64,000 nt of DNA. Source: Thermoleophilia bacterium (GTDB lineage: Bacteria > Actinomycetota > Thermoleophilia > Gaiellales > Gaiellaceae). A model generated the notes under the pieces. The model searched no databases. It had not been told where the DNA came from and was given only the letters and a program-made list of their open reading frames with translations. The DNA lies in contig JADLFG010000042.1 of the NCBI GenBank assembly GCA_020845695.1, forward strand, positions 62,001 to 126,000, given 5' to 3'. How positions within the stretch are numbered: the first letter of the stretch is position 1; the number at the start of each line of letters is the position of its first letter. Positions 62,390-64,000 of the stretch are shown here, in pieces. A program made the translations under genes and the position numbers.

Positions 62390-63559
62390 ATGGACGGGGC
62401 AACCGCGAGCGCCTCCGCCGAAGGCGAGGTGCGCGACTCCTACTCGATCGACGAGCTGCTCGAGATCGTCGTCGAGCGCAACGCCTCCGATCTTCACATC
62501 ACGACGGGGACGCAGCCCGTGATCCGGGTCAACGGCCGGCTCGACCGGCTCGACGGGTTCGCCTCGCTGCGGCCCGAGCAGACCCAGCAGCTGCTCTACG
62601 GCATCACCGCGACCGAGCAGCAGAAGGAGCTCGAGCAGCGCCGCCAGATCGACCTCTCCTACTCGCTCCCGGGTCTCGCCCGCTTCCGCGTCAACATCTA
62701 CTTCCAGCGCGCGAGCCTCGCCGGCGCCTTCCGCCTCGTCCCCAGCACGATCAAGCCGCTCGAGGAGCTCGGCCTGCCGGCGACGCTGTACGAGCTGGCC
62801 GCCAGGCCCCGCGGACTCGTGGTCGTGACCGGACCGACCGGTTCCGGCAAGTCGACGACGCTCGCCTCGATGATCGACCGGATCAACGAGACGCGCACCG
62901 ACCACATCGTCACGATCGAGGACCCGATCGAGTTCCTCCACCGCCACAAGCGCTGCGTCGTCAACCAGCGCGAGATCGGGCCCGACGCGACCAGCTTCTC
63001 CGAGGCTCTGCGCGGCGCGCTCCGCCAGGACCCCGACGTGATCCTCCTCGGCGAGATGCGCGACCTCGAGACGATCGCGACCGCCCTGACCGCGGCCGAG
63101 ACGGGCCACCTCGTCTTCGCGACGGTGCACACGCAGGATGCCCCCTCCGCGGTCGACCGGATCATCGACGTGTTCCCCGCGGCGCAGCAGGGCCAGATCC
63201 GGGTGCAGGTCGCCGCCACGCTCCAGGGTGTCGTCACCCAGAACCTGCTCCCGACCGCGGACGGTCGCGCGCGCGTGCCCGCGTGCGAGATCCTGATCCC
63301 GGACGACGCGATCCGAAACCTGATCCGCCAGGGGAAGATCGAGCAGGTCTACTCGGTCATGCAGACCGGGTCGCAGAAGGGCATGCAGACCATGGAGCAG
63401 TCCCTGGTCGATCTCGTGATCCGGGGCTACGTCACGCAGGAGATGGCCCTCTCGCGCTCGAGCCGCCCGGCGCAGCTGCTCGAGCTGATCCAGCGGGGCC
63501 GCGGCGGGGGCACGACCGTGTCGCCGCTGCAGGCGCGCCTGAGGACGGCGGGGTCGTAG
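62390..63559 (+). CDS. pilT: PilT-type twitching motility ATPase, copy 2
   Basis: A 389-residue PilT. YSIDELLEIVVERNASDLHITTGTQPVIRVNGRLDRL is the N-terminal domain. The motor has Walker A GPTGSGKSTTLASM from residue 148, IEDPIEFLHRHKRCVVNQREIG, LRQDPDVILLGEMRDLETI and GHLVFATVHTQDAPSAVDRIIDVFP. It is closer to textbook PilT than copy 1 (49074-50258), whose C-terminus is longer. The ATG at 62390 matches the family start. PilM follows after 8 bp, so this is the beginning of the pilus motor/alignment operon running out of the window. Confidence 0.92.
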   Translation: MDGATASASAEGEVRDSYSIDELLEIVVERNASDLHITTGTQPVIRVNGRLDRLDGFASLRPEQTQQLLYGITATEQQKELEQRRQIDLSYSLPGLARFRVNIYFQRASLAGAFRLVPSTIKPLEELGLPATLYELAARPRGLVVVTGPTGSGKSTTLASMIDRINETRTDHIVTIEDPIEFLHRHKRCVVNQREIGPDATSFSEALRGALRQDPDVILLGEMRDLETIATALTAAETGHLVFATVHTQDAPSAVDRIIDVFPAAQQGQIRVQVAATLQGVVTQNLLPTADGRARVPACEILIPDDAIRNLIRQGKIEQVYSVMQTGSQKGMQTMEQSLVDLVIRGYVTQEMALSRSSRPAQLLELIQRGRGGGTTVSPLQARLRTAGS

Positions 63560-63567
63560 GGGAGCGG

Positions 63568-64000
63568 ATGGCGCGCGAGATCGTCGGCTTGAAGATCGGC
63601 GCCTCCGGGCTCGCCGCCGCGCGCGTGGCCACGAACGGCTCCGCCCGGCTGCTCCAGGTGGCGACGGAGCCGCTCCCAGGCGGGATCGTCGCGGGCGGCG
63701 AGGTCCGTGATCCGGACGGGCTCGGAGCCGCCCTGAAGGCGTTCTTCAAGACGCACGGGCTACCGACCCGCGCGGTCCGGGTCGGCGTCGCGAACAACCG
63801 TGTCGGCGTGCGCACGATCGACGTCGCCGGCGTCGAGGACCCCAAGCAGCTCGCCAACGCGGTTCGCTTCCGCGCCCAGGAAGCGCTGCCGATCCCGCTC
63901 AACGAGGCCGTGCTCGACTTCCAGCTCCTCTCCGAGGCTCCCGGCGAGGACGGCTCCACCGTGCGCCGCGTGCTCTTCGTCGTCGCGTACCGCGACCTGA
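63568..64000 (+). CDS. pilM: Type IV pilus assembly protein PilM (5' part, cut by window end)
   Basis: From ATG 63568, preceded by GGGGAGCGG, 144 codons are visible before the window ends. MAREIVGLKIGASGLAAARV is the first strand pair of the actin-like ATPase fold, and RVGVANNRVGVRTIDVAGVEDPKQLANAVRFRAQEALPIPLNEAVLDFQLL is typical of PilM (shown here as key parts: VRFRAQEALPIPL). PilM binds the cytoplasmic tail of PilN and links motor to envelope complex; pilN, pilO and pilQ-like genes are expected beyond the edge. Confidence 0.9.
   Translation, partial: MAREIVGLKIGASGLAAARVATNGSARLLQVATEPLPGGIVAGGEVRDPDGLGAALKAFFKTHGLPTRAVRVGVANNRVGVRTIDVAGVEDPKQLANAVRFRAQEALPIPLNEAVLDFQLLSEAPGEDGSTVRRVLFVVAYRDL

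Overview
The window is about 70% G+C, with densely packed genes, many GTG starts and four-base stop/start overlaps. Gene content (SARP regulator, SCP2/thiolase/DUF35 catabolic modules, MurT, a type IV pilus locus with two PilT-like ATPases and a PilM) fits a soil or freshwater actinobacterium. Class Thermoleophilia (Gaiellales/Solirubrobacterales) is my best guess; this is inference from content and composition, with no rRNA in the window to settle it.

Layout. 1-12.3 kb: a SARP-type regulator with a duplicated 3' end beside it, a membrane-associated GMC dehydrogenase pair, an orphan molybdenum hydroxylase large subunit, glutamate dehydrogenase, a TetR gene with its own promoter/operator, a frameshifted DUF418 membrane protein and an alpha/beta hydrolase lacking the nucleophile serine. 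12.4-20.6 kb (minus strand): a tightly coupled operon hutI-hutU2-caiB2-acyl-CoA dehydrogenase-hutU1-caiB1, i.e. urocanate-type enzymes interleaved with CoA-transferases. 20.7-35.3 kb (plus strand, divergent): an IclR regulator and a 13-gene catabolic run of two M20 hydrolases, an SCP2-like protein, an alpha/beta hydrolase, two thiolase-like/DUF35 pairs, a PimC/PimD-like acyl-CoA dehydrogenase pair, a MaoC hydratase, an ADP-forming acyl-CoA synthetase and an SDR. Together these make a complete beta-oxidation-like set. 35.3-48.0 kb: a ribose-type ABC importer, an intradiol ring-cleavage dioxygenase, a PotABCD-type importer whose binding protein lies on the opposite strand, a second ADP-forming acyl-CoA synthetase and an unusual crotonase. 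48.2-49.0 kb: tRNA-Thr(GGT) and tRNA-Tyr(GTA). 49.0-64.0 kb: a type IV pilus region (pilT, a transglycosylase/NlpC hydrolase, HD-GYP, murT, a PASTA protein, pilD, pilB, pilA, a second pilT, pilM). It is interrupted at 58.2-60.9 kb by a decayed prophage fragment carrying a MuF-ADP-ribosyltransferase fusion.

Most notable. (1) The hut/CoA-transferase operon has no hutH or hutG and would make sense as CoA-dependent oxidation of an imidazole propionate-like acid to a urocanate-like acid, followed by HutU and HutI; one of its two HutU proteins has lost the active-site cysteine and the NAD-contacting Gly-Gly. (2) The MuF-ART protein looks like a phage-encoded polymorphic toxin, with a small overlapping downstream frame. 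(3) Several enzymes keep their fold but have lost catalytic residues (alpha/beta hydrolase, M20a, crotonase). (4) Several well-formed non-coding elements are present: a TetR operator inside its own promoter, an inverted pair of CACGTG-containing 23-bp elements, GC-rich tandem repeats, a palindromic GGGGTCAGACCCC cluster, and long perfect terminator hairpins.
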